A DNA stretch of 28,376 nucleotides, from NCBI GenBank assembly GCA_022795575.1, contig JAAWGY010000003.1, positions 1 through 28,376 on the forward strand, in the 5' to 3' direction. Within the stretch, counting starts at the first letter, position 1. Every line of letters begins with the position of its first letter. This stretch comes from Angelakisella sp. (lineage in GTDB: Bacteria; Bacillota; Clostridia; Oscillospirales; Ruminococcaceae). Of the stretch, positions 28,291 through 28,376 are shown piece by piece. The position numbers and the translations under genes are program-made. The notes beneath the pieces are model-generated. The model was not told the origin of the DNA, did not search any database, and saw only the letters and a list, made by a program, of their open reading frames with translations.

Positions 28291-28376
28291 CAGCCGCCCA
28301 ACCAAGCATTGAGCAACCACACGATGAGATTGAGGCTGTCACCCAAGCAGAAGAACCGGGCCCAAGCGGTCCAGGC
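28245..28376 (-). CDS. Possible 3' end of a minus-strand gene (partial)
   Basis: A frame is open from the window edge to TAA (28247-28245), 43 codons. Its upstream part reads protein-like and hydrophobic (ARFFCLGDSLNLIVWLLNAW), while the last part is Gly-rich and falls inside the degenerate repeats. Too short to judge; it may be chance in GC-rich DNA. Confidence 0.25.
   Translation of the reverse strand, partial: AWTAWARFFCLGDSLNLIVWLLNAWLGGWPCGGVGSSGLAGGA

Overview
The window comes from a GC-rich Gram-positive anaerobe of the class Clostridia, most likely an Oscillospirales-type gut bacterium. This is inferred from near-perfect AAGGAGG ribosome binding sites, sigma-A promoters, and the gene families present: DUF951, YitT, a split LysO, DUF4358, a SpoIID-domain lipoprotein and two-component ThrE. 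It is chromosomal core and light accessory DNA. I see no phage, plasmid, CRISPR array, rRNA or tRNA.

Layout. Positions 1-2600 hold the end of a small inverted-repeat element, a sodium:solute symporter with a strong terminator, an array of five 94-bp tandem repeats, and a small unknown gene on the minus strand whose 3' end lies in the last repeat. Positions 2790-8456 are a plus-strand run of housekeeping genes: DUF951, prfA, Sua5-type tsaC, coaE, a GNAT acetyltransferase, a lytic transglycosylase and an M18 aminopeptidase. Positions 8457-12585 hold a second copy of the small element, a two-gene LysO-type lysine exporter, and a polar amino-acid ABC importer (binding protein, permease, ATPase). 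The importer has a consensus promoter and a 15-codon leader peptide ending in three CGA arginine codons. Positions 12645-14387 hold a SpoIID-domain lipoprotein, the third element copy and a bidirectional terminator, converging on a DUF4358 gene. Positions 14958-18964 hold divergent promoters and a unit of FadR-type GntR regulator, MYG1-family protein, MalY/PatB C-S lyase and a zinc-ribbon protein. Positions 19097-20968 hold a FAD/Rieske oxidoreductase and a MerR regulator with a 19-bp-spacer promoter. Positions 21000-28098 are all minus strand: YitT alone, then a probable eight-gene operon that starts with an unknown gene and runs through TraX-like, alkyltransferase-like, GAF/methionine-sulfoxide reductase, RlmI-like methyltransferase, ThrE large and small parts, and flavin reductase. 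Four of its junctions are 4-nt stop/start overlaps. The last 260 bases are non-coding direct repeats with perhaps the end of another minus-strand frame.

The most interesting signals are four. (1) The arginine-rich leader peptide (9857-9904) suggests that the downstream importer handles arginine or basic amino acids and is controlled by Arg-tRNA supply. (2) A family of about 163-bp palindromic elements sits exactly at TAA stop codons, with TAA on both sides and paired base changes between copies. (3) A 94-bp tandem array appears to have grown from the arm of a terminator. (4) A free-methionine-sulfoxide-reductase GAF domain is fused to a DUF4304-like domain. No search or folding program was run; family calls rest on motif reading.
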